A DNA stretch of 64,000 bases from positions 2,728,320-2,792,319 of the forward strand of contig NZ_AP022871.1 in NCBI RefSeq assembly GCF_011764565.1, read 5' to 3'. Position 1 is the first letter of the stretch, and each line of letters opens with the position of its first letter. Position numbers and translations under genes: made by a program. This document shows positions 53,162 through 63,501 of the stretch, in pieces. Source of the stretch: Phytohabitans suffuscus. Its GTDB lineage: Bacteria; Actinomycetota; Actinomycetes; Mycobacteriales; Micromonosporaceae. The notes below the pieces were generated by a model that made no database searches, had not been told where the DNA came from, and saw nothing but the letters and a program-made list of their open reading frames with translations.

Positions 53162-56100
53162 GGCTCGACCACCTGCCGCCCCTTGCCGGAGATCGGGCAG
53201 CTGGTGCGCACCGGGCAGACCCGGCACCGCGAGTTGGCGACCGCGTGGAACGTGGAGGCGGCCATCGTCTCGGCGGTGCGGCGGACCAGCGCTCCCGCCC
53301 AGCCCCGCTCCTCGGCCTCACCGAGCGCGGCCTGGCCCTGCTCCCTGGCCTCCTTGGTGGTGGTGCCGAGCTGCACGAGCGCGGCGCCGCCGGACTCGTC
53401 GCCGTACTCCTCGAACGCGCCCGCCTCGACCGCCGCCTGGTAGGCCGCGAGCTGCGGATGCTCGGCCAGCTCGGCTTCGGTGACGCTCGAGGTCTTGCCC
53501 GTCTTCAGGTCGATGACCACGAGCCGGCCGGACTCGTCGACCTCCAGCCGGTCGACCCGTCCGGTGAGGTCGATCGGGCGCGACGACTCGCCGGCGTCGG
53601 CGGAGGCCAGCCGCACCGCGAACTCCTGCTCGATCGCGAGCAGCCGCCGCGGGTTGGTGGCCAGCCAGCGCAGCAGCTTGTCGACCATCGACTCGGCCCG
53701 CGCCTGCTCGCTGCCGGCCAGCCAGCGGGCGGCCAGCTCGATCGCGTCGAACCGGCCGGTAATGTACTCCACCAGCCGCTCCCGGTCGACGGCCGCGTCT
53801 TCGGCGAGCATCGCCGCCGCGTGGACCAGGTTTCCCACGCCCTGCGCCGGGCCGGGCGGGGCGCCGCCGCCGTGCCGCTCCAGCAGCCACCGCAGGCTGC
53901 ACCGCAGCGCGCTCTCCATCGTGGACGGTGTGACCTTGACCGGCTCGCCCTCGTCGACGAGCGGGCGGTCGTCGGACAGCTCGCGCAGCCCCCACCAGTC
54001 GTGCGGGTGGGCACCGGGCACGCCGGCGAGGGCCAGGCGGGCCAGCTCGGTCGCCGCCGCGCGCCTGCGGGCCGCCGGCGCGGCCGGGTCGGCGACGGCG
54101 GTACGCAGCTCGGCCACCAGCGCGGGCAGCGTGAGCGCCCGGGGCAGCCGCCCGACCGGCAGCTCGATCGGGCCCGGATCCGCGCCGTCCACCTCGGACC
54201 CGTCCGAGGGCTCGTCAAGCGGCAGCAGCTCGGCCAGGAAGCGGCTGGGCTGCTCCTCGTGGTCGCTGCCGCCGACCGACGCCGACGCCACGGCCGTCAC
54301 CAGCAGGCGCCGCCTCGCCCTGGTGGCCGCCACGTAGAACAGCCGCCGCTCCTCGTCGAGCAGCGCGGAGGTCTGCCCCACCAGCGACGCCGCGACCCCG
54401 GTGCCGTCGGCCCGGCCGGCCAGCACGTCGACCAGCCGCTCGGAGCCCAGCAGGCTGCCACGCAGGCGCAGGTCGGGCCAGATCCCCTCCTGTACCCCGG
54501 CGACCACGACGACGTCCCACTCCAGGCCCTTGGCCGCGTGCGCGGTGAGCAGCCGCACCGCCTGGCCGCGGTCGGCGCTCGGCGCGATCGTGTCGGCCGG
54601 CAGCTGCTGGCCGAGGACGTGGTCGAGGAAGACCTCGGTGCGGGCGCCGGGCAGCCGGTCGACGAAGCGGGCGGCGGTGTCGAAGAGCGCCACCATCGCG
54701 TCGAGGTCGCGGTCGGCGGCGACGCCACGCCACTGCAGGCCGCGCTCCTCGCCCGGGTCGCCCACCGGCCCGCCGCGGGCGGTCAGTCCGTACCACCGCT
54801 CGGCCATGCCGCTGGCCCGCCACACCGCCCACAGCACGTCTTCGACGGTCGCGGCGGGTGCCGCCGCGGCGTCCCGCGCGGTGGCCAGCAGTCCGGCGAC
54901 GGCCTTGGCCGGCGCGGCCCAGCGCCGCTCGATCGCGGCCAGCTCGGCGGGCTCGCGCAGCGCGTCGACAAGCAGCTCGCCGGAGGGGCGCGGGTCGTCG
55001 GCGGCCAGCGCGAGCGCACGCAGCCCCTGCCGCAGCCGCCGCTCGCCGAGCGGGTCGATGCCGCCCAGCGGCGAGTGCAGCAGCGCGACCACCGCCTCCT
55101 CGTCGAGCCGCTCGGGCTCCAGCGCGCACCGCAGGAGCAGCAGGAACGGCGCCACCGCCGGCTGCAGGTGCAGCGGCAGGTCTTCGGCCTGGGTCACGGT
55201 CGGGATGCCGGCCGCGTGCAGGGCCCGCTGCAGCGGCGCGAGCTGCAGGTGGGTGGAGCGCACCAGCACCGCCATCCGCGACCACGGCACCCCGCCGAGC
55301 AGGTGGGCCTGGCGCAGCGCGTGTGCCACGTATCCCGACTCGCTCGTGCCGGACCGGAAGGTCCGCACCTCGACGGTGGCCGTGACCTCGGCGGCCGGCA
55401 CCTGGCGGCGGTGGCCCGCCGGTCCGCGGAGCCGGCGGGCGAGGCGCCCGGTCGCCGCGAGCAGCTCGCTGCCGGTGCGGTAGCTGGTGTGCAGGGTGAC
55501 GGTCGGCGCCACCGCTCCGGACGCGGTGCGGAAGCGGTGGGTGAAGGTGCTGACGCCGGTCGGGTCGGCGCCGCGGAAGGCGAACGTCGAGGAGTCCGGG
55601 TCGGCGAAGGCCACCAGCGGCTTGCCCCCGCCGGCCACAAGGGACAGCAGCTCGATCTGGGCGGGGTCGGTGTCGGCCAGCTCGTCCACGTACGCGTACG
55701 CCAGGCGGGCCCGCTCCGCCTCCAGCAGCCCGGGGTCGTCGGCGAACAGCCGCACGGCGGCGCGGATCAGCTCGGCCGGGTCGTAGCCGGCCGAGCCGCG
55801 GGTGGTGGCGTCGCGGAGGGCGAGCACCGCCACGTACTCGCGCAGGAAGCTCGCCGCCGCCGGCCAGTCGGGGCGGGCCAGCCGCTCCCCCAGCTCGGCG
55901 AGGTGTGCCGGGGTGACCCCCCGCTCGGCGGCGCGCTGCAGCAGGTCGCGCAACTGCTGGGCGAAGGCCCGGGTGGGCAGCGCCGGCCGCAGCCCGGGCG
56001 GCCACTTCTCCTCGGCCTCGGCGAGCAGCTCGCGGATGACCAGGTCCTGCTCGGGACCGGTGAGCAGCCGGGGCGAGGGCTCGCCCCGGTCGGCGGCGGC

Positions 56101-56448
56101 GCGGCGGAGCAGGCCGAACGCGTACGCGTGGAAGGTGCGCACCAGCGGCTCGTGGACCACCCGCCCGTCACCGCCGCCGGCGATGCGGGCCTCGATCCGC
56201 TCGCGCAGCCGCGTGGCCGGGCGCCGGCCGAACGTCAGGACCAGGATCCGCTCCGGGTCGGTGCCCTCGTCGACCCGGGCCGCGACCGCCTCGACGAGCG
56301 TGCCGGTCTTGCCCGTGCCCGGCCCGCCGACCACCAGCAGCGGCCCGTCGGTGTGCCCCACGACGTGGCCCTGCAAAGGGTCTGCGAGCCGCTCCGGCAC
56401 GGCCTCGGCCGGCCGGCGGACCAACCGGTACGCCTGCACGCCGCTCAT
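53158..56448 (-). CDS. adnA: AdnA subunit of the AdnAB helicase-nuclease
   Basis: 1096 aa. Walker A GGPGTGKTGTL at about 41-51, helicase motifs weaker than in AdnB but present (THAAKGLEWDVVVVAGVQEG, VAATRARRRL), and a C-terminal nuclease GRVDRLEVDESGRLVVIDLK with QLAAYQ. Four cysteines (LRCSLRWL, then SRCRVCPVRTSC near the end) suggest an iron-sulfur clasp as in AddB-type nucleases. First gene of the adnA-adnB-AlkZ-like unit; only 24 bases separate it from the LOG gene upstream. Confidence 0.93.
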   Translation of the reverse strand: MSGVQAYRLVRRPAEAVPERLADPLQGHVVGHTDGPLLVVGGPGTGKTGTLVEAVAARVDEGTDPERILVLTFGRRPATRLRERIEARIAGGGDGRVVHEPLVRTFHAYAFGLLRRAAADRGEPSPRLLTGPEQDLVIRELLAEAEEKWPPGLRPALPTRAFAQQLRDLLQRAAERGVTPAHLAELGERLARPDWPAAASFLREYVAVLALRDATTRGSAGYDPAELIRAAVRLFADDPGLLEAERARLAYAYVDELADTDPAQIELLSLVAGGGKPLVAFADPDSSTFAFRGADPTGVSTFTHRFRTASGAVAPTVTLHTSYRTGSELLAATGRLARRLRGPAGHRRQVPAAEVTATVEVRTFRSGTSESGYVAHALRQAHLLGGVPWSRMAVLVRSTHLQLAPLQRALHAAGIPTVTQAEDLPLHLQPAVAPFLLLLRCALEPERLDEEAVVALLHSPLGGIDPLGERRLRQGLRALALAADDPRPSGELLVDALREPAELAAIERRWAAPAKAVAGLLATARDAAAAPAATVEDVLWAVWRASGMAERWYGLTARGGPVGDPGEERGLQWRGVAADRDLDAMVALFDTAARFVDRLPGARTEVFLDHVLGQQLPADTIAPSADRGQAVRLLTAHAAKGLEWDVVVVAGVQEGIWPDLRLRGSLLGSERLVDVLAGRADGTGVAASLVGQTSALLDEERRLFYVAATRARRRLLVTAVASASVGGSDHEEQPSRFLAELLPLDEPSDGSEVDGADPGPIELPVGRLPRALTLPALVAELRTAVADPAAPAARRRAAATELARLALAGVPGAHPHDWWGLRELSDDRPLVDEGEPVKVTPSTMESALRCSLRWLLERHGGGAPPGPAQGVGNLVHAAAMLAEDAAVDRERLVEYITGRFDAIELAARWLAGSEQARAESMVDKLLRWLATNPRRLLAIEQEFAVRLASADAGESSRPIDLTGRVDRLEVDESGRLVVIDLKTGKTSSVTEAELAEHPQLAAYQAAVEAGAFEEYGDESGGAALVQLGTTTKEAREQGQAALGEAEERGWAGALVRRTAETMAASTFHAVANSRCRVCPVRTSCPISGKGRQVVEP

Positions 56449-56472
56449 CGAACCACGGCCGTACGACAGCGG

Positions 56473-57081
56473 TTATCCCAGGCGCGCCTCGATCGCCTCC
56501 AGCGCGGCGGACACCGAGTCCGCGACGATCAGCAGGTCGAGCGCTTCCTCGCGGGCGAAGGCGGTCTCCCCCAGGCCACGCAGCCACGCGATGAGCCCGG
56601 CGTAGAAGCCGTCGTTTTCGTCCAGCGCGGGTCCTCGCGTCGCGGGCCCGCGACGTGAGGACCCCGGCCCCAAGTGGCTGTCGACGATCGCGACCGGCTT
56701 GCGGTGCATGCCGAGCATCGCGGTCGTCCAGACCTCGAAGAGCTCGTCCAGCGTGCCGAGTCCACCCGGGAGAGTGAGGAACGCGTCCGACTTTTCGATC
56801 ATCAGCGCCTTACGGCTGAGCATGCCATCGGTGACCACGAGCTCGTCGGCGGCCGTGTCCGCGATCTCGCGGTCGACCAGCATCTGCGGGATCACGCCGA
56901 GGGTGTACGCCCCGCCGGCGCGGGCACCGTCCGCGACCGCGCCCATCATGCCGACGCAGCCGCCGCCGGAGACCAGCGTGTGGCCGCGCCGGGCGATCTC
57001 GCGGCCGGTCTCCTCGGCGAGGTCCAGCCACCGCTGGTCCAGGGTGCGCGACGAGGCGCAGAAGACACAGATGGCCGCCAT
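56473..57081 (-). CDS. LOG-family protein (TIGR00730), 202 aa
   Basis: Cytokinin-riboside 5'-monophosphate phosphoribohydrolase-type Rossmann protein. N-terminal ICVFCASSRTLDQRW, LVSGGGCVGMMGAVADGA, SRKALMIEKSDAFLTLPGGL with GTLDE (nucleotide-binding PGGxGTxxE). Acts on nucleoside monophosphates; physiological role in bacteria unclear. The ATG follows the longer LOG gene's stop by one base. Confidence 0.9.
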   Translation of the reverse strand: MAAICVFCASSRTLDQRWLDLAEETGREIARRGHTLVSGGGCVGMMGAVADGARAGGAYTLGVIPQMLVDREIADTAADELVVTDGMLSRKALMIEKSDAFLTLPGGLGTLDELFEVWTTAMLGMHRKPVAIVDSHLGPGSSRRGPATRGPALDENDGFYAGLIAWLRGLGETAFAREEALDLLIVADSVSAALEAIEARLG

Positions 57082-57082
57082 C

Positions 57083-57997
57083 TCAGGATCTCGCCTCCGC
57101 CTGCGCCGCCGCGGCCTCCTTCAGCGCCTCCTGCTCGGCGGCGAGGGCGGCGTCCGCGTCGATGATGTACTGCACGGCCTCGTCGACGTCGTCGGTCACG
57201 CACATCAGGTCGAGGTCGGCCGGGCCGATCTTGCTCTCCGCCGCCATCGTGCCGCGCAGCCAGTCGAGCAGCCCGCTCCAGTACGCCGTGCCCATCAGCA
57301 CCACGGGGAAGCGGGTCACCTTGCCGGTCTGCACCAGGGTCAGCGCCTCGAACAGCTCGTCCATCGTGCCGAAGCCGCCCGGCAGCACGACGAACGCCTG
57401 CGCGTACTTCACGAACATCGTCTTGCGGGCAAAGAAGTACCGGAAGTCGATGCCCATGTCGACCCACTCGTTGATGCCCTGCTCGAACGGCAGCTCGATG
57501 CCGAGCCCGACGGAGAGCCCGCCGGCCTCGTTGGCACCGCGGTTGGCCGCCTCCATCACGCCCGGCCCGCCACCGGTGATCACCGCGTATCCGGCGCTTG
57601 CCAGCGCGCCGCCCAGCCGCCGGGCCAGCTCGCACTCGGGGCTGTCCGGCTTGCTCCGCGCCGAGCCGAACACGCTGACCGCCGGCGGGAGGTCGGCGAG
57701 TGTGTCGAAGCCCTCCACGAACTCGGAAAGGATCCGCAACGCGCGCCAGGCGTCCTTCGTTTTCCAGTCGGCACGCTGGCGTGAGTCGAGGAGCCGCTCA
57801 TCGGCGGTACTCCCGGGGATCGCCTCACGACGCAGCGTGACCGCTCCTCGGTGACGCTCCGGGCTCCGCCTGTCGGTGCTCGCTGCACTCGCGCTCGGCC
57901 CGGGATGCCGGCTTCCGCCGTTCTCGTCGCTTCGCTTCTCGAAGCGGCGGTCGCCAGCCCCCGGACCAGGAATGCGGCCGCGGTTTATGTGGTTCAT
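57083..57997 (-). CDS. LOG-family protein (TIGR00730), long form
   Basis: 304 aa from the first ATG. The conserved domain starts near residue 45 (HRGAVTLRRE, ADWKTKDAWRALRILSEFVE), then VSVFGSARSKPDSPE, VITGGGPGVMEAANRGA, and FVVLPGGFGTMDELFEAL. The first 45 residues are low-complexity and the real start may be internal. Second LOG paralogue in tandem; such LOG pairs lie near dapE in mycobacteria (recalled). Confidence 0.88.
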   Translation of the reverse strand: MNHINRGRIPGPGAGDRRFEKRSDENGGSRHPGPSASAASTDRRSPERHRGAVTLRREAIPGSTADERLLDSRQRADWKTKDAWRALRILSEFVEGFDTLADLPPAVSVFGSARSKPDSPECELARRLGGALASAGYAVITGGGPGVMEAANRGANEAGGLSVGLGIELPFEQGINEWVDMGIDFRYFFARKTMFVKYAQAFVVLPGGFGTMDELFEALTLVQTGKVTRFPVVLMGTAYWSGLLDWLRGTMAAESKIGPADLDLMCVTDDVDEAVQYIIDADAALAAEQEALKEAAAAQAEARS

Positions 57998-58110
57998 GGA
58001 ATCAACCGTAGTGGTCCGGCACTCGTACTAACTGATGCAACCAAACCCGCGCGGCGGGCGTCTTACTAACACATACTGGGTATCCACGGAACGGGGAGGG
58101 GACGACCGTG

Positions 58111-58251
58111 ATGACCCGCAACGAGATGATCCGGCTCCGCCGGCAGATGCAGCGGCGGATCCAGGACGTTGTGGCCGAGCGGCGTCAGGCCGCAAACCAG
58201 CGAGCCACGGGCGCGTCGGAAAAGGAGACCTCGACGGTCAAGGTCGGCTAG
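58111..58251 (+). CDS. Small basic protein, 46 aa
   Basis: MTRNEMIRLRRQMQRRIQDV at the start and ETSTVKVG at the end. ATG with GGGGAGGGG about 10 bases upstream; a GTG directly before it (58108) is an alternative start. Helical and Arg-rich. Its TAG overlaps the stop codon of the convergent dapE through the palindrome CTAG. Ribosome site, A/T-containing promoter-like stretch (ACATACTGGGTATCC) and clean composition support a real gene. No family recognised. Confidence 0.6.
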   Translation: MTRNEMIRLRRQMQRRIQDVVAERRQAANQRATGASEKETSTVKVG

Positions 58252-59314
58252 CTCAGCCAGCGGTGCAGCGTGGCGGCGCCATCGCGGATCTTGCCGATCT
58301 CGACGTGCTCGTCCGGCGCGTGCGCCAGGTTGGGGTCGCCGGGGCCGAAGTTCAGCGCCGGTATCCCCAGCGCGGCGAAACGCGCCACGTCCGTCCAGCC
58401 CAGCTTCGCCACCGGCGCCTCGCCGACGGCGGCGAGAAACTCCCGCGCGGGGGCGCGGAGAGACCGGGCAGGGCGCCGCTCGACGAGTCGACCACCTCGA
58501 TCTCGAAGCCGCCGAAGACGTCACGCAGATGCGCGAGCGCCTCGGCCTCGCTCCGATCCGGGGCAAACCGGTAGTTGACTTCGATCTCACACAGGTCGGG
58601 CACCACGTTGCCGGCCACGCCGCCGCGTACGCGCACCGCGTTGAGCCCTTCGCGGTAGGTGCAGCCGTCGATCGACACGGTCCGCGGCTCGTACGCCTGG
58701 AGCCGCCGCAGCACCTCGCCGGCCGCGTGGATCGCGTTGATCCCCCGCCACGAGCGCGCCGAGTGCGCCCGCCGGCCGGTCGTGCGGACGATCGCCCGCA
58801 TGGTGCCCTGGCAGCCCGCCTCGACCACGCCGTACGTCGGCTCGAGCAGCACCGCGAAGTCGGCGGTGAGCCAGTCGGGGTGCGCGTTGGCGACCAGCGT
58901 GAGGCCGTTGTACCGGGAGTCGACCTCTTCGGCCTCGTAGAAGAAGTAGGTCACGTCGAACCGCGGCTCGGGCACGCTCACCGCCAGGTGCAGCGCGAAC
59001 GCCACCCCCGCCTTCATGTCCGACGTGCCGCAGCCGTAGATCAGGTCGCCCTGCAGCGTCGCCGGGAAGTTGTCGTTGAGCGGGACGGTGTCGAGGTGGC
59101 CGGCGAGCACGACCCGCTGCGCCCGCCCGAGGTCGGTCCGGGCCATCACCGTGTTGCCGTACCGCTGGACCGACAGGTGCGGCGCCGCCCGGAGTACCTC
59201 CTCCACGCAGTCGGCGATCTCCTTCTCGTGAAGGGAGACCGACTCGATGTCGACCAGCGCGCGGGTAAGCGCGACCGGGTCGGCCATGACGTCGGGGGTC
59301 AGCGGGTTCGCCAT
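58248..59314 (-). pseudogene. dapE: Succinyl-diaminopimelate desuccinylase, frameshifted
   Basis: Zinc hydrolase of the lysine/meso-DAP pathway. M20 fold: LAGHLDTVPLNDN with zinc His/Asp, GCGTSDMKAG, YEAEEVDSRYNGL (catalytic Glu), ARSWRGINAIHAAGEVL. After SSSGALPGLSAPP the frame breaks in the run at 58449-58453; one more C on the coding strand gives AREFLAAVGE, then LGIPALNFGPGDPNLAHAPDE to the stop at 58248, total 355 aa, the normal actinobacterial length. The gene is needed for peptidoglycan, so a sequencing error is much more likely than loss. Divergent from dapD. Confidence 0.92.
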
Positions 59315-59337
59315 GTCAGGCACGGTACCTTTTCGTC

Positions 59338-60267
59338 ATGCAGAGTTTGCCGGCCTGGGGCCTCGGACTTGCCACCGTTACGACCGAGGACCAGGTCCTG
59401 GATGCCTGGTTTCCGGCCGGAAAGCTCGGTTTCGGGGTAGCTCCCGCGGACGAGACGCCGGTGACCGTGGTCGGCGAGCGATCTCTGCCACTCCTGCGCA
59501 CTGTGACGATCCGCACCGAGATCGGCTCGCTGGAGGACCCGCCGAAGGACACCGCCGACGCGTACCTCCGGCTGCACCTGCTCTCACACCGCCACGTCCA
59601 GCCCAATGACGTCAACCTCGACGGCATCTTCGGCGTGCTGCCCAACGTGGCGTGGACCTCGGCCGGCCCCTGCCCGCCGGACTGGGTCGACGAGCTGCGG
59701 CTGATCGAGCGCTCGGCCGGCCGCCACCTCACGATCTACGGGATCGACAAGTTTCCCCGCATGATCGACTACGTCGTGCCCTCCGGCGTGCGGATCGCGG
59801 ACGCCGACCGGGTGCGCCTCGGCGCCCACCTGGCCAGCGGCACCACGGTCATGCACGAGGGCTTCGTCAACTACAACGCCGGCACGCTCGGCGCCTCGAT
59901 GGTGGAGGGCCGGATCAGCGCGGGCGTCGTCGTCGGCGACGGCTCCGACGTGGGTGGCGGCGCCTCCATCATGGGAACCCTTTCCGGCGGCGGCAAGGAG
60001 CGGATCCGCATCGGCGAGCGCTGCCTCATCGGGGCGAACGCGGGCATCGGCATCTCGCTCGGCGACGACTGCGTCGTGGAGGCCGGCTGCTACGTGACCG
60101 CCGGGTCGAAGGTGACCCTGCCCAGCGGCGAGATCGTCAAGGCGACCACCCTCTCCGGGCAGTCCGGCCTGCTCCTGCTGCGCAACTCGGTGACCGGTGC
60201 CCTGGAGGCCCGACCCCGCAAGGGCACCGGCATCGAGCTCAACGCCGCGCTGCACGCCAACGACTGA
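59338..60267 (+). CDS. dapD: Tetrahydrodipicolinate N-succinyltransferase
   Basis: Transfers succinate from succinyl-CoA to tetrahydrodipicolinate, the step before transamination and DapE. 309 aa, actinobacterial type: N-terminal domain [16 protein letters not shown], then a left-handed beta-helix ([60 protein letters not shown]). There is no ribosome site before the ATG, while TACCTT lies about eight bases upstream, so a leaderless transcript is plausible. Confidence 0.95.
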   Translation: MQSLPAWGLGLATVTTEDQVLDAWFPAGKLGFGVAPADETPVTVVGERSLPLLRTVTIRTEIGSLEDPPKDTADAYLRLHLLSHRHVQPNDVNLDGIFGVLPNVAWTSAGPCPPDWVDELRLIERSAGRHLTIYGIDKFPRMIDYVVPSGVRIADADRVRLGAHLASGTTVMHEGFVNYNAGTLGASMVEGRISAGVVVGDGSDVGGGASIMGTLSGGGKERIRIGERCLIGANAGIGISLGDDCVVEAGCYVTAGSKVTLPSGEIVKATTLSGQSGLLLLRNSVTGALEARPRKGTGIELNAALHAND

Positions 60268-60277
60268 GCCACCGGGT

Positions 60278-60305
60278 GGGGTGGGTCGCCGCGGCGACCC
60301 ACCCC
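60278..60305. terminator. Terminator between dapD and the S8 peptidase
   Basis: GGGGTGGGTCGCC and GGCGACCCACCCC, perfect 13-bp arms with a two-base spacer (GC), followed by GTTTCC. It serves both convergent genes. Confidence 0.85.
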
Positions 60306-60313
60306 GTTTCCGG

Positions 60314-63300
60314 TCAGCGCAACCGGTAGGCGTGGATGACCGTCTGCGTCACGGTGTTGCCGCCCGTGTCGGTCGCCTTGGCCCGCAGCGAGACGAAGCC
60401 GGCCGCGCCCGGGTGCCTGACCGAGGCCACCCATCCGCCGCCGTCGCGGCGCACCTGGGCCTTGTGCCAGGTCTTGCCGTCGTCGTACGAGACGTCGACG
60501 GTCAGCGACCGCACCTTGCCGCCCGGCGCACCGGACTGGCCCTGCACGGTCACCGGGATCTGGAACGAGCGGCCCGCCGTGGCGGCGTTGTCGGCGTCCA
60601 GCCGCGGCGTGAACCGCACCACCGACAGCGGCAGCCGGGCGAAGACGTCCTCGCCGGGCACGTGCGCCGACTGGAACGTCCACACGCCGCGGACCTCGGT
60701 GGTCAGGTCACCGAGGCTGCGGGTGTCCGCGACCTCCAGGCAGTAGTCGCCCCGCTCCGGCGGCAGCCCCTCGAAAACGCCGAAGGCCGAGTACTCCGTC
60801 TCGCCGACGAGCTGGCCGTCACGGTACAGCGCGGTGCGGGACGAGTCGGTGAGCGAGAATCCGCCGTGGCCGGCGCGGTCACCGTAGAGCGGCAGGTCCA
60901 CGATGATCGTGTCGCCGGTGCGGGTCGTCCACTGGGACGGCCACTGCGACGCGGGCAGCACCGGGCCGAACGGTCCGGTGTGCCACACGTCCTTGTACCC
61001 CTGGCCGGCCCGGTAGCTCACCGGCGCCTGGAAGAGCAACGCCCGCATGTCCGGGAAGCCCTCCTCGCCGGGCTTGCTGATGTGCAGCTCAGGAGACCAG
61101 CGGACGCCGGGGACGTAGAGGTACTCGGTGCGGCGGCCGGGCGCGGCGGTGGGGAGTGCGATCGCAGACCCGCCACTGTCCGGATCCAGCTCCGGGAAGA
61201 GCAGCCGATGCCCGATCATGCCGTCGGGCAGAGCGCCGAACTCCTGGCGCACGGTCGCCAGCTCGCCCCGGCGCACGTGCTTGGCGTACCCCGAGGGCAG
61301 CCGCCCTTCGAAGCGCTCGGCGACGCCGTAGAAGTACGGGCTGCTCTCGGCCTCGCCGTCGGCGTCCTCCTTCATCCACTGGCTCGCGACGTAGGAGCTG
61401 AACCGTTCACCGCGGGGTCCGATGTGGAGCGTGGTCAGCTCGTCGAAGGAGTCGGTCCACAGCCCGACGCTGTAGGCGAAGTCCTCCAGCGCCTGCTGGA
61501 ACGTGACGTCGATCAACGCCGGCACCGCCGTGCGCTCGGGAACCGTCGTACTGACCGGCTTGCCCTTGCGCGCGTCGAACGTCACCGAGGCGTCGGCGCT
61601 CACCTCGAACACCGGCTGGGCCTGCAACGAGACGGCTGGCGGGACGCCCTCGCCACGCTCGGTGATCAGCAGCGCGGAGAGGTTGTACCGCCCCTTGGGC
61701 ACGCGCGCGGTCGCGACGCCGTCCTCGTCGAACAGGTCGATCCACCGGACCTCGTCAATCCCCAGCAGGGTGGCCCAGCTTGCGCCGGACGCCGCGCCGT
61801 CGTGGTCGAGCAGCGTCACGGTCAGGTCGTAGCTCTCCACCTCCTTGTGCACGCCCAGCGGCGTACGCACGACGGTGGCACCGCCGGTCGCGACCAACTG
61901 TCCGGAGTAGAGCCCGTCCGGCCCCGGTATCCGCGTGTCGGACGTGACGGTGACCTGCGCCTGCCCGCCGGCGGGCACGATCAGCGTGGTGGCACTCGGC
62001 GTGAAGATCCCGGTCGCGGCCGGCTCGCCGTCCGGTCCGGTGGCGGTGACGGCCAGGTCGAGCGTCACGCCGGCGGTGCCGCCGTTGTGGTACGTGACGG
62101 TCCTGGCGACCGGCTCGTCGTCACCGTGCGGCCAGAGCGCGCGTCCAAAAGAGACACTGACCGGGTCGGTGGTCACCGACTGTGCGATCGCGCGGGCCAC
62201 GTCCACCCGGCCGGCGCCCTGCTGGTACCCGGTGAGCGACGGGTTGGGCTCGGCCGCCGCCATCAGCGTGGCCTTGAGACGGCCCGCCTCCCAGTCCGGG
62301 TGCTGCTGCGCCAGGAGCGCGGCGGCGCCGGTCACGTGTGGCGTGGCCATCGAGGTGCCCGACGCGGCGGTGTAGTGCTCGCCGACCGGCGCACCCGTCG
62401 CGGTGCCGGCGGCACGGGCGGCCACGATGTCGACGCCCGGTGCGGTGATGTCGGGCTTCATGCCCTCGTCACCGATCCGCGGCCCGCGGCTGGAGAAGTC
62501 GGCGAGCTCGTCGGACCTGTCGACCGCGCCCACGGTGAGCGCCGCCTCCGCGCTGCCCGGCGACTCGACCGAGCCGTCGGAGGAGCCGCTGTTGCCGGCC
62601 GCGACGACGAAGAGCGTGCCGTGCTCGGCGGTCAGCGTGTTGACCGCTTCCTCGATCGGGTCGATCTCCGGGCTGTCGAAGCCGCCGATGCTGAAGTTGA
62701 CGACGTTGGCGCCCTTTTCGGCGGCGGCCCACTCCAGGCCGGCCAGCATCGCGGACTCGGTGCAGAAGTTGCTCTCGCAGACCTTGCCGGAGATGAGCGT
62801 CGCGTCCGGCGCCACGCCCTCGTACCTACCGCCGGAGGCCGCGCCGCTACCGGCGATCGTCGAGGCGACGTGGGTGCCGTGCCCGATCCTGTCGGACCCG
62901 TCGGGCTCCTCGCTGAAGTTGCGCGACTCGGCGACCTTGCCGACCAGGTCGGGGTGCGCGGTGTCGATGCCGGTGTCGAGCACGGCGACGGTCACGCCCT
63001 CGCCGGTGTAGCCGGCCTGCCACGCGGACGGCGCGCCGATCCGCGGCACGCTCTGGTCGAGCGAGACCTCGCGCTTGCCGTCGAGCCAGATCCTGTCGAA
63101 GCCCCGCCCGGCCGTCAGCGTGGACCAGAGCTTTGACGCACTGTCCTTTCTGGCGGAAACCGCGGCACCGTCCACGACGGACAGATCGCGGGTGACGGCG
63201 GCGCCCGCGGCGGAGAGCGTGCCGGCGGCGGACCGCGCGCTCACCGCGCCGTAGCGCACGACGAGTGGCAGCGTGTCGCGGACGGCGTCGTGGTAGCCCG

Positions 63301-63501
63301 CCCGCACCAGCCCGCGCACGTCGAAGAGGCGCCGGTCAGCAGCGTCACCGTGACGCCCTTCGCCGACCGTGCGCCCGGACCGGCCGCGTCCGTGGCACCC
63401 GGTGGCGCCGCCCACCCGGTCTGCGCCCCGCCGAACACGAGTCCGGTGGCGAGCGCGGCGGCCAGGAACTTCCTTCGGAGTCGCAACGCAACCTCCTTCA
63501 T
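60314..63501 (-). pseudogene. Secreted S8 (subtilisin) peptidase, frameshifted after the signal peptide
   Basis: About 1062 aa if repaired. Signal peptide RLRRKFLAAALATGLVFGG ending near GWAAP, an inhibitor-like propeptide, then the S8 domain with the triad Asp (VAVLDTGIDTAHPD), His (GHGTHVASTIAG) and Ser (AASGTSMATPHVTGA), the oxyanion Asn in AAGNSGSS, and a C-terminal beta-rich region of about 550 residues. The signal peptide is in another frame: after VTLLTG one base is missing at about 63329-63334. The ATG lies before AAGGAGG, so the functional start may be the TTG at 63486. Confidence 0.88.

Noticed and set aside
50336-53443. Long open frames on the plus strand opposite adnB and adnA
   Set aside because: Composition is that of an antisense shadow; AdnA and AdnB motifs are on the other strand in correct order.
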